Assembly (NCBI GenBank): GCA_902728285.1
Contig: CACVBU010000570.1
Location: 372,001-436,000 of the forward strand
Source of the DNA: Clytia hemisphaerica
Taxonomy: Eukaryota > Cnidaria > Hydrozoa > Leptothecata > Clytiidae
Reading direction: 5' to 3'
Length of the DNA stretch: 64,000 nucleotides
Shown: piece after piece, positions 42,995-55,172 of the stretch
Layout of the letters: every line of letters begins with the position of its first letter
How positions within the stretch are numbered: the stretch's first letter is position 1
Notes under the pieces: generated by a model
What the model was told of the DNA's origin: nothing
The model's database searches: none
The model's input: only the letters and a program-made list of their open reading frames with translations
Translations under genes and position numbers: made by a program

Positions 42995-45900
42995 ATGCAG
43001 TGTCAGCATTGTGATGCAATATTTGGTTCAATGGAGGAATTACAAACACATCAGATTGTATCTTGTCCTGGGATATTGTCCGATGAAGATAGTGTGATAG
43101 TTCAAGAGCAAAGAAAAGGTACTATAATTTATAATAAAATACATGCATTCTATATTACATTTCACTAATGGCTGCACCCTGAAAAAAATACAATAAAGAC
43201 TATAAAAACAGCTTCGTACATTTCTACGACAAAGCCTCTCAAAAAAATCTTTTAAAATCCTATCTTTTTTCGAACCAATCACATTTGGCTGCGTCCCACG
43301 GAAGACAACTTCTAAGGTTTAGCCCTCTACTATTGAGAAAAATACTGTTTTTCCATTCGCATGATATAGCTTAGTTGAATCACGGTTTAAATTTTCATAC
43401 TGACAATGTATTTTCTTGACCACTGAAGCCCTAATGCTTAATGCGTTGATGTCTTTACCTTATAGGTGTACAAGTGATTTTCAAATGGCTTGAAGATCGG
43501 AACCTTCCAGACCAAACCAAATCCATACATCTTCTCATCACAGGATCAGTAGGTGTTTTCTCGAATTTTTATAATTCTTTTTTTTTAATTTTAGCTAACG
43601 TTTTTTTCCACTACTAAGGCCAATCTACCTTTCTGCTCCTAAACAATTAATATGTCAAGTCGATATTTCTAACTAGAACTTTTGTAATAGGCAGGAATAT
43701 AAATAATAGATTTTGCTTGATATTGTAGTAACAGGATCAAGGACCTAATCAGCTGGATCAAGTGTCCAGGGCTTGAAAAAGCGGTCGGACATCGGACATT
43801 GTCTGACCCAAATATCTTCTTGTCCGACCAGAAAATCATAATTTTCAAGCTAAAGCAACCTGGAAATCGTTATTTCAAGCCTTGAGTGTCAGCTACCATC
43901 AAAAATATTTTGATTTCTTAACGAACCTAAAACTTCTCCTGCACATAATGGAGATCTAGACCGCAGTTTTAGTTTGAAAAAAGTGATAATTCCTTTACAC
44001 CAGCAGTATACCCTTATTTATGATTTATAAAGTCAGTTGCCAACTGTCTTGTGAAGCCCCCCCCCCCCCCTACGGTCACTAGGATTACACAGCCATGAAA
44101 AATGATGTATTTAATTTTAAAGTCTAGTAGATTTCTACCTAATTTTTTTTCTCCATTTTTTCAGGATTCGAATATTGAATTAAAGAAAGGGAATGGTAAT
44201 TTCAAGTCTGAATGGAAGCAAATGCCACTTGGTACATTCTGTGGTCAATTGGTGATCGGAGATGAGATATTTGCAATCAATGAAATAAGAATCGAAAAAG
44301 CCACTGAGACAGTCTTCATTATAATAGATCAAGGTACCTGTTTGTTATTACCTTATAACACGACAATAAGTTAACACAAGCTAAAAAACGTAAAACCAGC
44401 CGTAATGTCTTTATTTTGAAAAGCTTAAAAATTTGTATTTAAGTTAGTTGCGCAGGGGGGGGGGGTTACATGTTCAGTGTAGTGACCCATGGCCGGTGGG
44501 GTGGTGGTTTTTCGAAGTTATTTCCATTTAGTACATGGTAGTAAAAAGGGTGGTCTCCTAAAAAAATCCCAGAAAAAATTACTACCATGTACTAAATTGG
44601 GTGGTACCAAAGTAAACTTTAATTTTAAAGGATAGTATAATGTAGTATATATATTCAGCTAGATTTGATCAAACCAAATCGAAAAACTGCCAGTTGTATT
44701 ATCGTACTGCACTGTACTGCATGTACCATAACTAAAATCCTTCTTTCTTCTTTCTTTCTTTCTTTGTTTATTTTTCTCTTTCTTTCTTTTTGTTATGTTT
44801 AGAAATTTCAATTTCGAATGTTTGAAATATTCGAATTTCAAATGTTTACATAAATCAGTGCTGATTTCGCCGTGACGTTTAATATTATTGAAGGACTTAC
44901 TTATTCAAAACGTAAAATAGTTATTAACTCAAGAAATGATTTTCAATAGGTTTACCGTATTACTTCGAATAAACGCCCCTCCTAAAAGAAAAATTATTTA
45001 ATAAACGCCCCCTCAAATAAACGCCCTCTCTAGTGGAGGGGCGTTTATTAGAAACTTGTGACTTTGATACAGATTTTAGTCATTTCTTGTAACCAGAGCA
45101 GTTTTCGATGCAATTTTAAATCGTTGAACCAAAGAAGTTTTGCACTAAAATCCTGGTAAAGAACTAAAACAAAGGGCATAGTTGCTCTAAATATTTACTA
45201 ATATTAGACTTTAGACTAAATAATTAAAAAAACGCCCCCTTCTTTTAAACGCCCCCCCCCCCTCGAATAAACGCCCCTCTTAAAATCGAAAAAATTTAAT
45301 ATTAAATAAACGCCTCGGGCGTTTATTCGAAGTAATACGGTAAGTAGGTTTAAGGAGCCAGCGAAAGCTTTTCTATCCCAAAATTTTAGAAAAAAAATCA
45401 TGGTTAGTATCAAAAGAACCAGAAAGAATGGTTAATTGTATTAAAATAAAGACAAAGTAAATGGTACAGGTGTGGGTAGTTTCCTGCAGCGTATTAAAAG
45501 GGTGTTGTAAAGATTCGAAATAGGTGATGGTAGCCACTACAGGGTATCAAAAGGGTGGTATGAGGATTGAAATGGGTGGTGATAGCTACTACAGGTTACT
45601 AAAAGGGTGGTATAGGGATTTATATGGGCGGTGATATCCCGGGGGGTACTTAGGCAAATGGAGGGTACGGTATGTGCCGCCCTTAAGGGTACCTTTTTTG
45701 GACTTCCAAAGTCCCGCTAAGGGTCGGAAAAATCAGAAAATCAAATTTCAGTCCCACTAAGGGTCGGAAAAATAGGAAAATTTCAACTTTTTACCCCCTG
45801 AAAGATCGAAATTTGGTCAAAATTGGTCAAATTTGTCGGGTCATAAAATTCCCAAAATTTTCCTTTGTTTTCTCCTTTTTAGTCCCGGTAAGGGTCCAAA

Positions 45901-48900
45901 GTTTGAAAGTCGGGCGGCACCCCCCTGTCAGCTCGCAACCCTAGTACCCCCCCCGGGGGTGATATCTACTACATAATTCGAATTGGTGGTAATAGCTACT
46001 ACATGGTAGTAAAAGGGGTGGTCCCTTAAAAAAAATCCCAGAAAAAACTAGTACCATGTACTAAAAAAGGGTGGTGGTCCCAGATTTTTTAAAAATTACC
46101 GAAAATCAGGTTATTACCCCATGGGTTACTACACTGAACATGTACCCCCCCCCCCCTGGGTTGCGTGTTAAAGTCCACATGTTTTAAGTGTGCACCCTTT
46201 TTTTTGGTACCATGTGGAAAGCATACCAGCATAAATAGACTATAATTCCCCAGAGAATTGTTTCCACATGAGAACAAAAACCTTATTTTCAAGGCGGTTG
46301 AATACTACTTACATTCATGTATAAAGTTATGTGAAAATCATTACATTTTTGTTGAATCTGACCTGTTCTTAGCTTTTTAAGCAATTTAAGCCTCAAATTT
46401 TTCTTACCCTGCTCTTATCTTAGAATTAGAGTCAAGTTGCACTGTTACTGACACCATTTTCTTACCCCTTTGGTCGGATGCTCTTGAATTCTCAAATTGG
46501 AAAAATCCCAATCCAAGGTTTAATAAATTTAAATATTCCATGGAGTATTTATGCCAATTAATTTCTTAATTAGACGAGACGTATGATACAACTCTAACAC
46601 GTGATCGACTCACTACTGAACCAGGAGATTCCCAACAACAAGGTATGGTTATGAATTATGATCGAGTACTGATGCCACGAAATTTATATTGTCTTTGTAA
46701 ACTACAGTGATCAAAGTTCTTCTGTCTCAGACAGATTTCCGTCTCACAGAAATTTTTGTCAAAGTTTTCCGCCTCATTTAGAAATGGTTATTTAGCAAGA
46801 AATTTTTATTCTCTTTGTAAACTACAGTGATCAAAGTTCTTCCGTTTCAGACGGATTTCCGTCTCACAGAAATGTTTGTCAAAGTTTTCCGCCTCAGTTA
46901 GAAATGGTTATTTAGCAAGAAATAGTGGTTTTTGATAGATATTTATTTTCGCTGTATGATAGGCATTCTAAGAACATTCTAAGTTGTTTTAATAAACAAA
47001 TTTTAGTGCCCTTCTAGCCAATCTAGGGGGTAAAAAATCTGAAAATTTTATGGCCCTGGGCCAGTCACTGTATACCAAAATATCTCTATTCAGAGATTTT
47101 CCGTCTAACAGAAAAAAACTGCAACTAAACCCGTTGACAAATTGCAAGTTCGTGGCAGGGACGGTTACTCTCTGCTAAGTAATTTCAGATTCTGACTGAC
47201 TAAGGACGACGGTAAACAGCGTATTTCAGTCTTCAATTGTATGGGTCGAACCTAAGGGTTTATTAAAAATCATTTTAGTCACTCTTCCATTGTCTTTGCA
47301 AAATCAGCAAACAGCTCCATATAGATTGGGCTTTGCTTTCTGATGGCGCTGAGTCCAGTAAAGTAAAGCTAGAGGACATTGCCATCTTGAATTTTTTCAC
47401 ATTTTGTTTTCGAAAATTGTAAGAAAACATCAAGACAATTGAATGTATTCTAAAACCCCATCAAAATTTATGAAACTTTAATAAAAACATAAAAATGCCT
47501 CTAACATTTGAGAAAAAATGGTCCATTGGTCGTGGTTTTCTGTTTGTTTTTCTCCAAAAAGGAGAATGGATTTGCTACCACCTCAAGCAAAGCTAAATAA
47601 TGGAGTCTGCCAAATTACGCTGGGCTACTTATCAGCGCCATCCAGTCTATCAAAAAGTTTTAAGTGACATCCGGGCTACATATAGATCAGCTAAGTTTGT
47701 CTTTCCTCTTTGCAATGAAAAACGATATTTTTGAATTTGAATTCGCATTGTAATATGCTCTGTTAGCAATAGATCTTATCGGAGTTTTAGATTTTCTAAA
47801 AAAGCGATTTTTGGATTATCCGGTAAGCGAAAGAAGTAGAATTGTTAAGCATTGTTCTTGTTTCTTTTACAGGTGATTCTCAAGCTGGCAATGCTTTGGT
47901 TAGTTCTTCATTTTAGTTTAAACTTACCTTGGTTTTAAAGATCACTTACTCTCGTGCGGCGAATAATCGGGTCTTTATGTTTGTTAAATATTTTTATAAT
48001 TCCTGTCTCCATCGGACCTTTTAGAAGGCTCTCCCTTTTGTTGACCTTCAAAAAATACATTAATTCTTTTGCATTAAAGGGACATAACAGTACTGGCGAA
48101 ATTTGTAAACAAACTGTATGCAGCGGATACAAAATCAAAACAAATGTCACATGTCAAAATAAAAAATCAAACCAAATATGGCTAATTTTGATTGTTCAAT
48201 TGTTTTACAAGTTTGTTTTGGACACGTGATTTTCATTGTTCTCTTTAATGAGACGTGTTTGGCGCAATGTTTACATTTTACTACTGTAATGTCCCTTTAA
48301 CATTAACATGTGCCGCTGGTCAGAGTACCTTTTTCACCTCCAGTCCCAGGTAGGGAGAGGCGTAATTACCCTTATTTCACCTCTCTAAACGGTATATATA
48401 ATATTTTTTTAAGTAAAAAAAAATTGCTTTGCAAAATATTGGGGGCCATGCCCCCCCTGATTTAAAATCCAGGGTGGTCTAAAAAATAAGAAAAAGATCC
48501 AAGGAGGCTCTCTAAAATAGCAAAAAAAATCCAGGGGGTCAACTTTTCTAGAATAGCACAATGCAGGGGATTTGCTTTTTTTAATAGCTGGTGGACAAAA
48601 ACATTAACTTCAGTGAATTCTAGCCTTCTAATCCCATCCCGTTTATTATGCACATGAGCTTAACTCTAAACCCTCAAACAATACTTAAGATTGCTTAAAA
48701 ATACATAGTTATACTTTTAGTTATATTTATTTAGACTTTGTACTTCTATTGTGAACGAGTCTTTTTGAAAACTTATTTATTCTTGATTTACACAGGGATT
48801 GTTGAATTCAGGCATAGGTGGCTTGTTAAGTGAAGAACAATTCGGAAGTGCTGCCATACAAACAACCGGTCACAAACACGATGAACGACCTGCCATTTCC

Positions 48901-49886
48901 CCCGACCTACATACTTTACAAAATGTGGATAACCTAACAACAGACAACTCTCCAAGACGTGATTTTCAACAAACCAACGAGCTTGAACACGACTTGATTG
49001 CAGGTAAGACAATATCTAATTTTGAGGTATTTTCTTAGTTTGATAAGATCGGTCGGTATATTCAAAATGTTTTTGATTTATCATACTCAACTAATTATGA
49101 CTATAGCTCGCGGGGTAAATTGCCTGTTAAAAAAAGTTCTTCGACAGACACATTTATTCCAATTAGCTGCAGTTGTACCTCTCTAATTGGACTTTCTGGG
49201 CTTTCTATTAATCGAGGAGTTCCCCTTTTCGATCAAGCTTAAAAGTCGCCCAAGAAGATATTCTCGAGAATCTCTCCGTAAATCGACTATTCTGACTAGA
49301 ATCACTTGCATAGGCAAGAATTCAGAATTAAGTATTATCAGGTAATCTTTATCTTCTACGAGGGATGAGGTCTCTTTTTATTGCATTAAAACCTTTTGAT
49401 ATCTTTTGGATTACGACAAGTATGATTATAAAGGTTGACTGAATTACAGGACTTCCCCTGTGCAATATGATCTGACCACGTGTTGACATTTTGATGTAAA
49501 AATTCCACGAAGTTTTTTATTGCGAAACTGTACGAATGTGTTTTTTGAAACCACTTATTTCAAATACCCTCTCTCAAGTTATGTTTACTTTTTAAATCGT
49601 GAAAGAATTAGTCAGACTGTTTCCAGTTTTCTATAAGGACTGTTATTAAAGTTTGTTAAAGGCTGCACGCATCCCCTCTGATATGTTTTGTATAGGGAAT
49701 GCGAAACGTGTATGAAATTACTGAAGAGTCTATGTAGATTTATTGTGAAACCTAGTTCGTGTAGTATATCAATTCAAATTACTCACATCAAAGTAATTTT
49801 GACTTTCTTTTTCTTTTTCAGTTCTTATAGGAAAGACTAGCCAACATCTCATAAATAAAAACAAACACTTCATTATTGATGTTTAA
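42995..49886 (+). CDS. Unrecognised protein with N-terminal C2H2/C2HC-like finger
   Basis: Exons in phase: 42995-43118, 43466-43548, 44165-44333, 46574-46642, 47873-47898, 48796-49003, and either 49822-49886 (ending in a stop) or, skipping it, the coiled-coil exon at 56745; both acceptors fit the phase. Met42995 starts CQHCDAIFGSMEELQTHQ, with Cys-x2-Cys, a His and a further Cys spaced like a small zinc finger. Exons 2-3 give a compact, probably beta-rich segment (GVQVIFKWLEDRNLPD; FKSEWKQMPLGTFCGQLVIG) that matches no family I recognise. Exons 4-6 are polar and likely disordered (TEPGDSQQQ, HKHDERPAISPDLHT). The short ending gives about 248 residues. Every internal junction is consistent, but none has known family support, so the gene is inferred from splice logic. 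If joined to the 56.7-kb exons it would be the N-terminus of a protein of at least 800 residues. Confidence 0.6.
44955..45340. mobile_element. Nested MITE, TA TSD, CCGTATTAC ends
   Basis: TA, then CCGTATTACTTCGAATAAAC, and its perfect mirror before TA at 45341-45342. Several AAACGCCCCC words run inwards from both ends. 386 bp, non-coding. Mariner-like by its TA target and perfect ends. Confidence 0.88.
45637..45958. mobile_element. Nested GGGGTACT-family MITE
   Basis: CCCGGGGGGTACTTAGG...GTGCCGCCCTTAAGGGTACC at the left; GGGCGGCACCCCCC...CTAGTACCCCCCCCGGG at the right. GTGATAT (possibly GGTGATAT) is repeated at both sides, splitting a repeat unit of the host element. Same family as 12487-12772, inverted. 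Confidence 0.85.
46681..46920. repeat. 120-bp tandem duplication
   Basis: 46681-46800 and 46801-46920 are two head-to-tail copies about 92 percent alike (for example TGATCAAAGTTCTTC, TTTCCGTCTCACAGAAAT, GAAATGGTTATTTAGCAAGA). In an intron of the finger-protein gene; no coding sense. Confidence 0.85.
46921..47872. other. Intron sequence, no gene recognised
   Basis: Intron between exons 4 and 5 of the finger-protein gene. No element with clear ends; words GGTAAACAGCG and TTCCGTCT resemble the neighbouring duplication and the 56.0-kb MITE. Confidence 0.35.
49660..49712. repeat. Short dispersed hairpin repeat, copy 2
   Basis: GCTGCACGCATCCCCTCTGA, TATGTTTTG, TAGGGAATGCG: the same phrase as 408-455 with a few changes. 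Confidence 0.45.
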
Positions 49887-49924
49887 CTGGTGATAGTATA
49901 TAGATGGTAACAAGATACTAATCT

Positions 49925-50185
49925 ACACGTTTTTTTTATATAAGGAACACGCGTTTATAAGGAACTCGAGGCTGAAAATGGTCAAAAAAATAAGGAATTG
50001 TTTAGGAACTGCTCAGACTGAGAATAAGAAAACAAGTTTTAAGGAACAGTAAGAGATGGTTATCCAAACTTAGCAGCTATGTAAATAAGGAACTCGATAA
50101 GGAACTTTGAGACTGAAATTCTCTGTAAAAATAAGGAACTCCAGGCTCAGAGCAAAGTTAAGGTTCCTTATAAAAAAAAACGTGT
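49925..50185. mobile_element. MITE with TAAGGAACTC internal repeats
   Basis: Ends ACACGTTTTTTTTATATAAG and the right mirror CTTATAAAAAAAAACGTGT. Inside are eight or so AAGGAAC(T) words, mostly one orientation. 261 bp. It lies directly upstream of the large membrane-protein gene, so it could sit in or near its promoter. Confidence 0.85.
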
Positions 50186-50327
50186 ATCAGCATTTTTGGA
50201 AAACCCTTTGTGTTTTCAATGAAAGCTTTCAAGAGATATAAGTATTTGTTAGAAATTTTGAGACTGGGTAGTTATTTCTACAGTGCAACTTCAACAAATA
50301 GTCCAAGAAAACATCCTTTCATAGAAG

Positions 50328-53300
50328 ATGACATTGCGTGTTTTACTTTTGATGATATTTTACTACTTTCAAGGTAATATACTTATTTTCTGTCATATTT
50401 TGTCATTTCTTCGTTCACTACTGCTGGGTTTCCTTTTGAAGCGTGGGGGGAGGCAAATCTTTATTTTACAGACAGAAATCCAAGCACGAAAGATTTATCG
50501 GATAAACTCCCCTCTATTACTACTTTATTTTTTTAACGACTTGAAATTTTTCTTCTTTTAGTTTGTTCTCCTGTTGAAAAAGCCAACTTTTGAGCGTTGA
50601 CTGAACATTGTGTCCTATGCACCTCCTCTCTCCACGTTGTTGTTTTTGTTTTTTGTTTGCTAAACTTTCCCTTGTATTAGACTTGACTAATTAACTTGGT
50701 CCTCAAATTGTTGTCCCGCAAAAACAAATTAAATTGGCATCACCGCTCAAGTTTATATTTATTTTCATAGGATTATCATCTCGAGAGATTTACGTTTCAC
50801 AGAACGAAGCAAGTGAAGATATCAAAACGTGTGGCATACAAACACATCCCTGTCGCACCATTTCTTACGCTATCTCAATATCCAAACATAACGATACCAT
50901 CCTTTTAGATGCTCAATACACCTATATTCAAAATAAATCTCTGGTTGTTGACAAAACCCTATCGTTTACCTCATTTCCAGCATTAGATAACAAAAAAGCC
51001 GTTGTAAAGTTCTCCGAATCTCTTCGTGATGATTTCCTCTTCGATATTGTTTGCAATATCACCTTAAACAATCTCTCCATCGTCTATGATGCCAAGTATT
51101 GGACACCGGTTCAAATCTTCCAGTTTAACAATGAATCTATGATGAAAGTGAATGGCTGTACTCTAAATCTTAAAACTGAATATCGTTTCACGGAATTGTT
51201 AAACGTTTTCGATTTTTTCACGTCCGTTATTTTTTATAAGACAACATTTTTGAATTGCGGTCGGATTTCGAAGTTAGGTCTTATAGACGTGACTCGAAAC
51301 GTGTCAACAACTTCTTCAAAGATTTTTAAAGCAGCGAACGCTCATGGAAACACTTTCAAAGCTTCCAACGTTCAGAAATCAATCACATTCATTGAATGCC
51401 TCTTTGAAAACAGTATTCTTGATTTTGGATATCTTGACCACCGTGATACAGTTCATTTAAAATTGGTCGCGATTAGGTCGACTTTCATAAACTCTGACAT
51501 TAAAGTCGATTCTTTCTATGATGTAATATTGAAGTTTAATTATCTGCTTCACTCGTCTGTACATATAACAGGTGTTGATCGTCCCTCATTGAAACCCTTG
51601 AAATATCAAAGCAATATCGAGGATTGTTATTTTCACGGATCGAATAGCGGAAACTTTAGTCGTGACAACGTCCCGTTGATGTTACAAATCGAACATAGTA
51701 ATGTTTACATCATAAACTGCACGTTTGAAAGAGCGATATACGGTGCAGTACAAATCATAAGCCCATCCGTAATCATTCGAGATTCGAAATTTATGGGCAG
51801 TTCAGACGATGGTAGAAATGCACCAACTGAACGTTCCGCAGCTTTAACAATGACAAGCCATAGAGAGATAACGTATATGCTATCAAATTGCATTTTTAGA
51901 AATAACTCGGCACTTCCTGGTCAAATTGGCTCAGTCAAAGTCAAAATGACCGGTGGGGTGCTATTGTCTGGCTCTAAATTCCGTATAGAGAACACTTCCA
52001 TTGTGTCTGGCGCTCACCCTATGTCAATGTTCGATACAAGTGTCTTGTTTCAGACTGATGACTACACAAGTGGCCTTTCATGGGTTTACTTTGATGAACA
52101 TACTAAGCTGGTATGCCCACATGGAAAACAGTTTAAGCATTATTATATAAAAAGACAATTCCTAAGATTCGATTGTGTCAGCTGTAATAGTTCATCTTAT
52201 AACGCTAACGACGTGGCCTTTATAAGAATCAATGATACAGCTTCACCATCGCTTGAACAGCATAATATTGTTTGTTACCTTTGCCCCTATCAAGCCTCTT
52301 GCAAAGACGGCATTATTCGAAGTAAAGGCAACTTCTGGGGATTAGCTGACAGCTCTGGTAAAGTGACATTCTATTCATGTCCTCCTTTATATTGCTGCTC
52401 GTCTTTGGAAACGTGCGAGTCATACAACACTTGTGCTGGGAATCGGGAAGGGAGACTTTGCGGTGATTGCCAAAAAGGACATGTTTTATCTTTGTTCGGT
52501 CACAACGAATGTATGGATAAATCGTGTTGTGAATATTCATGGACCGTGTGGTTGGGATATATATTGATGGCTGCTTTGATTTGTCTGTTTTTCTTGTTCA
52601 ACAAAGACGTTTGGAACTACATGATAAATAAACATAAAAATGTTGTCAATAAAGAATTGTTTGAGACCGAGGAATTACTTCTGGACAACAATGATAATAA
52701 CAAACTATTGATTGCGAGTTCTCCGTTTAGGAAAACCCTCTCACCATCCTACCAACTGCCTGGCATAATAAAAATCACATTCTTTTTTTACCAAACAGCT
52801 TCCATCATTCGAGTTGTCGCTTCAGCGAAAACTTATTACAACATGCCAAACTTCGTCAGCTTTTTGTTTACATTCTTCAATATCAAATTGGATTTCACTT
52901 CTAGTTTCATCAAAATTTGTCCTTTATGTACAAATAGCATGGTTGTTATGGATGCATTGAAATCTAGTTTATCGTTAGCATGTTTGGCAATCCTTTCACT
53001 GGCAATGATTATCTGTGTTGCAGTCAATTTCATTATAAAGAAGAGGCCCAAGGATGGAAATACCGCTCAAGTTTGTGAGCCATTCTTACGTCGTTTGAAA
53101 GGAGCATATGTCAATGTTTTGCTACTCAGTTATACCAATATCTCAGTTTTTTGTTTACGAAATATTCATTGTGTAGAGGTTGCTGGCGAATCATATCTTC
53201 GCGTTCAAGCTTCCATCAAATGTTATACTGATTGGCAATATTTTATCATGGTTGTGATTGGTTTATGGGTGATACCTTTCCCGTTGGTCTTGTACACTGG

Positions 53301-53895
53301 CTGCCGCGCCCTTCGATCATATCGTATCTCGCCCAACGAGTTTCTTCTCATCCTTACTTTACCGCCCCTATCACTTTACTTCATGGTCATCCGCCCTCTG
53401 GCGTTTACCCAATACCATTTTGTTTTCGACCAAACCACTCTCGATGAAAAAGATCAAATATTGGGTGTGTTAAACGGACCTTTCAAGTTGAATTTGAAAA
53501 ACCAAGAATCTCATCTCATCTGGGAACCTGTTTTGATTTTACGCCGTTTGTTATTGATCGTCATGACAACATTTATTTCGTCACCGATCGTCAAATTGTA
53601 TCCAGTGGGTTTGCTTTTCTTTATTTTTGCTGTTCATGATTTTGTGCAAAAGCCGTTTAGGGAGGAGAAATTGAATTTTATTCAAATCGTGTCAATTTTA
53701 GTTTTGCTATTATTGACATTTTTCAACATGTTTTGGGCAGTAACTAACAATGCGGATTTGCTTCAAGACAAACTCTATTACAACCTTGGTGAAATCTTGT
53801 TGATTTGTGAAGCTCTTGTGTTATGCTTGCCCGTCATTTTTATGATATCTTATTTGATTTATAAGTTTATTTTAATTTGTTGCTGTAGAAGTTAA
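50328..53895 (+). CDS. Large membrane protein: beta-helix ectodomain, Cys-rich module, ~10 TM
   Basis: Two exons join in phase: 50328-50373, a signal-peptide exon (MTLRVLLLMIFYYFQ), and 50771-53895, one huge exon; 1056 residues. The large frame has no in-frame ATG near its start, so the small exon supplies it. After the signal peptide, CGIQTHPCRTISYAI and repeated short hydrophobic strands separated by Asn/Ser turns (to about 440) look like a right-handed beta-helix of the pectin-lyase type. About 460-600 is Cys-rich (CVSC, CYLCPYQASC, CPPLYCC, GRLCGDCQKGH). From about 604 there are roughly ten hydrophobic spans (near 604, 678, 746, 793, 837, 873, 938, 955, 984, 1022). Similar large proteins are predicted in other invertebrates, to my recollection without known function; a receptor, adhesion or transport role is inference. 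The gene would lie inside an intron if the flanking exon sets belong together. Confidence 0.88.
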
Positions 53896-54036
53896 ATTTT
53901 CCTTATTTGACTCGATTGAATATAGTGAATCAGTTTCTTAGCATTTGAGGTCGTATTATATCGTTAAACCTTTTTCTTTTGTTATGCGCCGTATTAAGTA
54001 ATTTGCAATTAATGCTCGAACTTGACTGATAAATAG
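53896..54036. other. 3' flank of the membrane-protein gene
   Basis: Short AT-rich sequence after the stop codon, probably 3' UTR. No defined polyadenylation site. Confidence 0.35.
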
Positions 54037-54233
54037 ACCTTTTCATAAATTACGTTACGAACATCACTTGCCTTGTTTTGAAATTATTGCCATGGTGATT
54101 AACTCCCAGTGGACTTTATTAAAACTACTTCCTATTCATAAAAAAATCATTTAATGTCCCAAGAGAAGTAATCACCATGGTAATTATTTGAATACGAGGC
54201 AAGTGATGTTCGTGATGTAATTTATGAAAAGGT
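54037..54233. mobile_element. MITE with ~65-bp inverted repeats
   Basis: ACCTTTTCATAAATTACGTT, ACGAACATCACTTGCCT and ATTGCCATGGTGATTA at the left are mirrored at the right with few mismatches. 197 bp, non-coding. Confidence 0.85.
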
Positions 54234-54584
54234 TTATTGTGCATAATTCGATTGAATAATCGACGATTTTACAAATTTTTGGATGATTTTTTTTTTTTTT
54301 TTTTTCACATCATACTTTAATCAATCTGCTTGAATCGATCGAAAAGGACCAGGTTCGAAATGGATTTTTTATACCGGCCCTTTTTAACGGCGTCCATAAA
54401 TCCGCAGCAGGATTAACAAAGGCCAGTTAAGCCAGATAAGATAGTTCAGATAGTTTTAAAATATTATGTATTTTTATTTTAGTTTTGTTGTACAAGTAGA
54501 AATAATAATAAATAACTCATCGAGTATAATCTGCAATTCATTTTTGGACCTACCCCGGTGGAGGTCCTATAAATTAACCTGTGT

Positions 54585-55172
54585 TTGTTCGTTCGTCCGT
54601 TCGTTCGTCTGTTCGTCTGTTACCAACTTTTCTCAGGATTGAATCATAGGAATCTTTTGATTTTTGGTACAAAGTTGCAAAATGGTGGTGGCCAAAATGT
54701 GACGGAGCCCTATTTTCGAAAAAAAAAATTTTTTGGTCAAATTTGGGCCAAAAAACGGTTTTTTTGGACTTTGTGAAAAATTGGATCATTAATTTTTTCT
54801 GATTTTTTGCATGAAAGTAGGGTTTTTTGCTCATGAGGGCTTACTTTTAAAGAATATGTGTGTTTAGACATAAAATTTTGGTTGCTTGGCGTGTTTTTAT
54901 AGAAAAACTGGCCAAATTCGATATTTTTTTATAAGCACATTATCAATTACTTAGGTATTAGCTTTTCTCGAGATTGGCTCTCTCATTCTTTATGATTTTT
55001 TGCACAAAGATGCATAACTATAAACCCTCAAATGTGACGGAGCCCAATTTTCGAAGAAAAAAAATTGGGGGCAAATTTGGGCCAAAAACGGCTAAAAAAG
55101 GGTTTTTTGGACTTTGTGAAAAATTGGATCATTAATTTTTTCTGATTTTTTGCATGAAAGTAGGGTACCATC
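54585..55172. repeat. GTTC microsatellite and ~125-bp duplication
   Basis: A (GTTCGTC)n-type run at 54588-54620, then two copies of TGTGACGGAGCCC...TTTGGACTTTGTGAAAAATT...GATTTTTTGCATGAAAGTAG at about 54709-54830 and 55033-55168. The arrangement resembles the microsatellite-led repeat at 39.7-40.06 kb. No gene. Confidence 0.6.

Larger units (their letters stand above)
44453..46158. mobile_element. CAGGGGG-ended element with two nested MITEs
   Basis: Ends CAGGGGGGG...TTACATGTTCAGTGTAGTGA and the right-hand mirror (TACTACACTGAACATGTA...CCCCTG). The flanking 7-mers AGTTGCG and GGTTGCG differ at one base. The inside has about seven imperfect units of GGTGGTAATAGCTACTAC and TAAAAGGGTGGT. Two other transposons (44955-45340, 45637-45958) sit inside it. 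Lies between exons 3 and 4 of the finger-protein gene. Confidence 0.85.

Noticed and set aside
50734-50770. TTG at 50734 as the start of the large membrane protein
   Set aside because: TTG is not a normal nuclear start, and a consensus acceptor ends at 50770. The signal-peptide exon at 50328-50373 joins there in phase.
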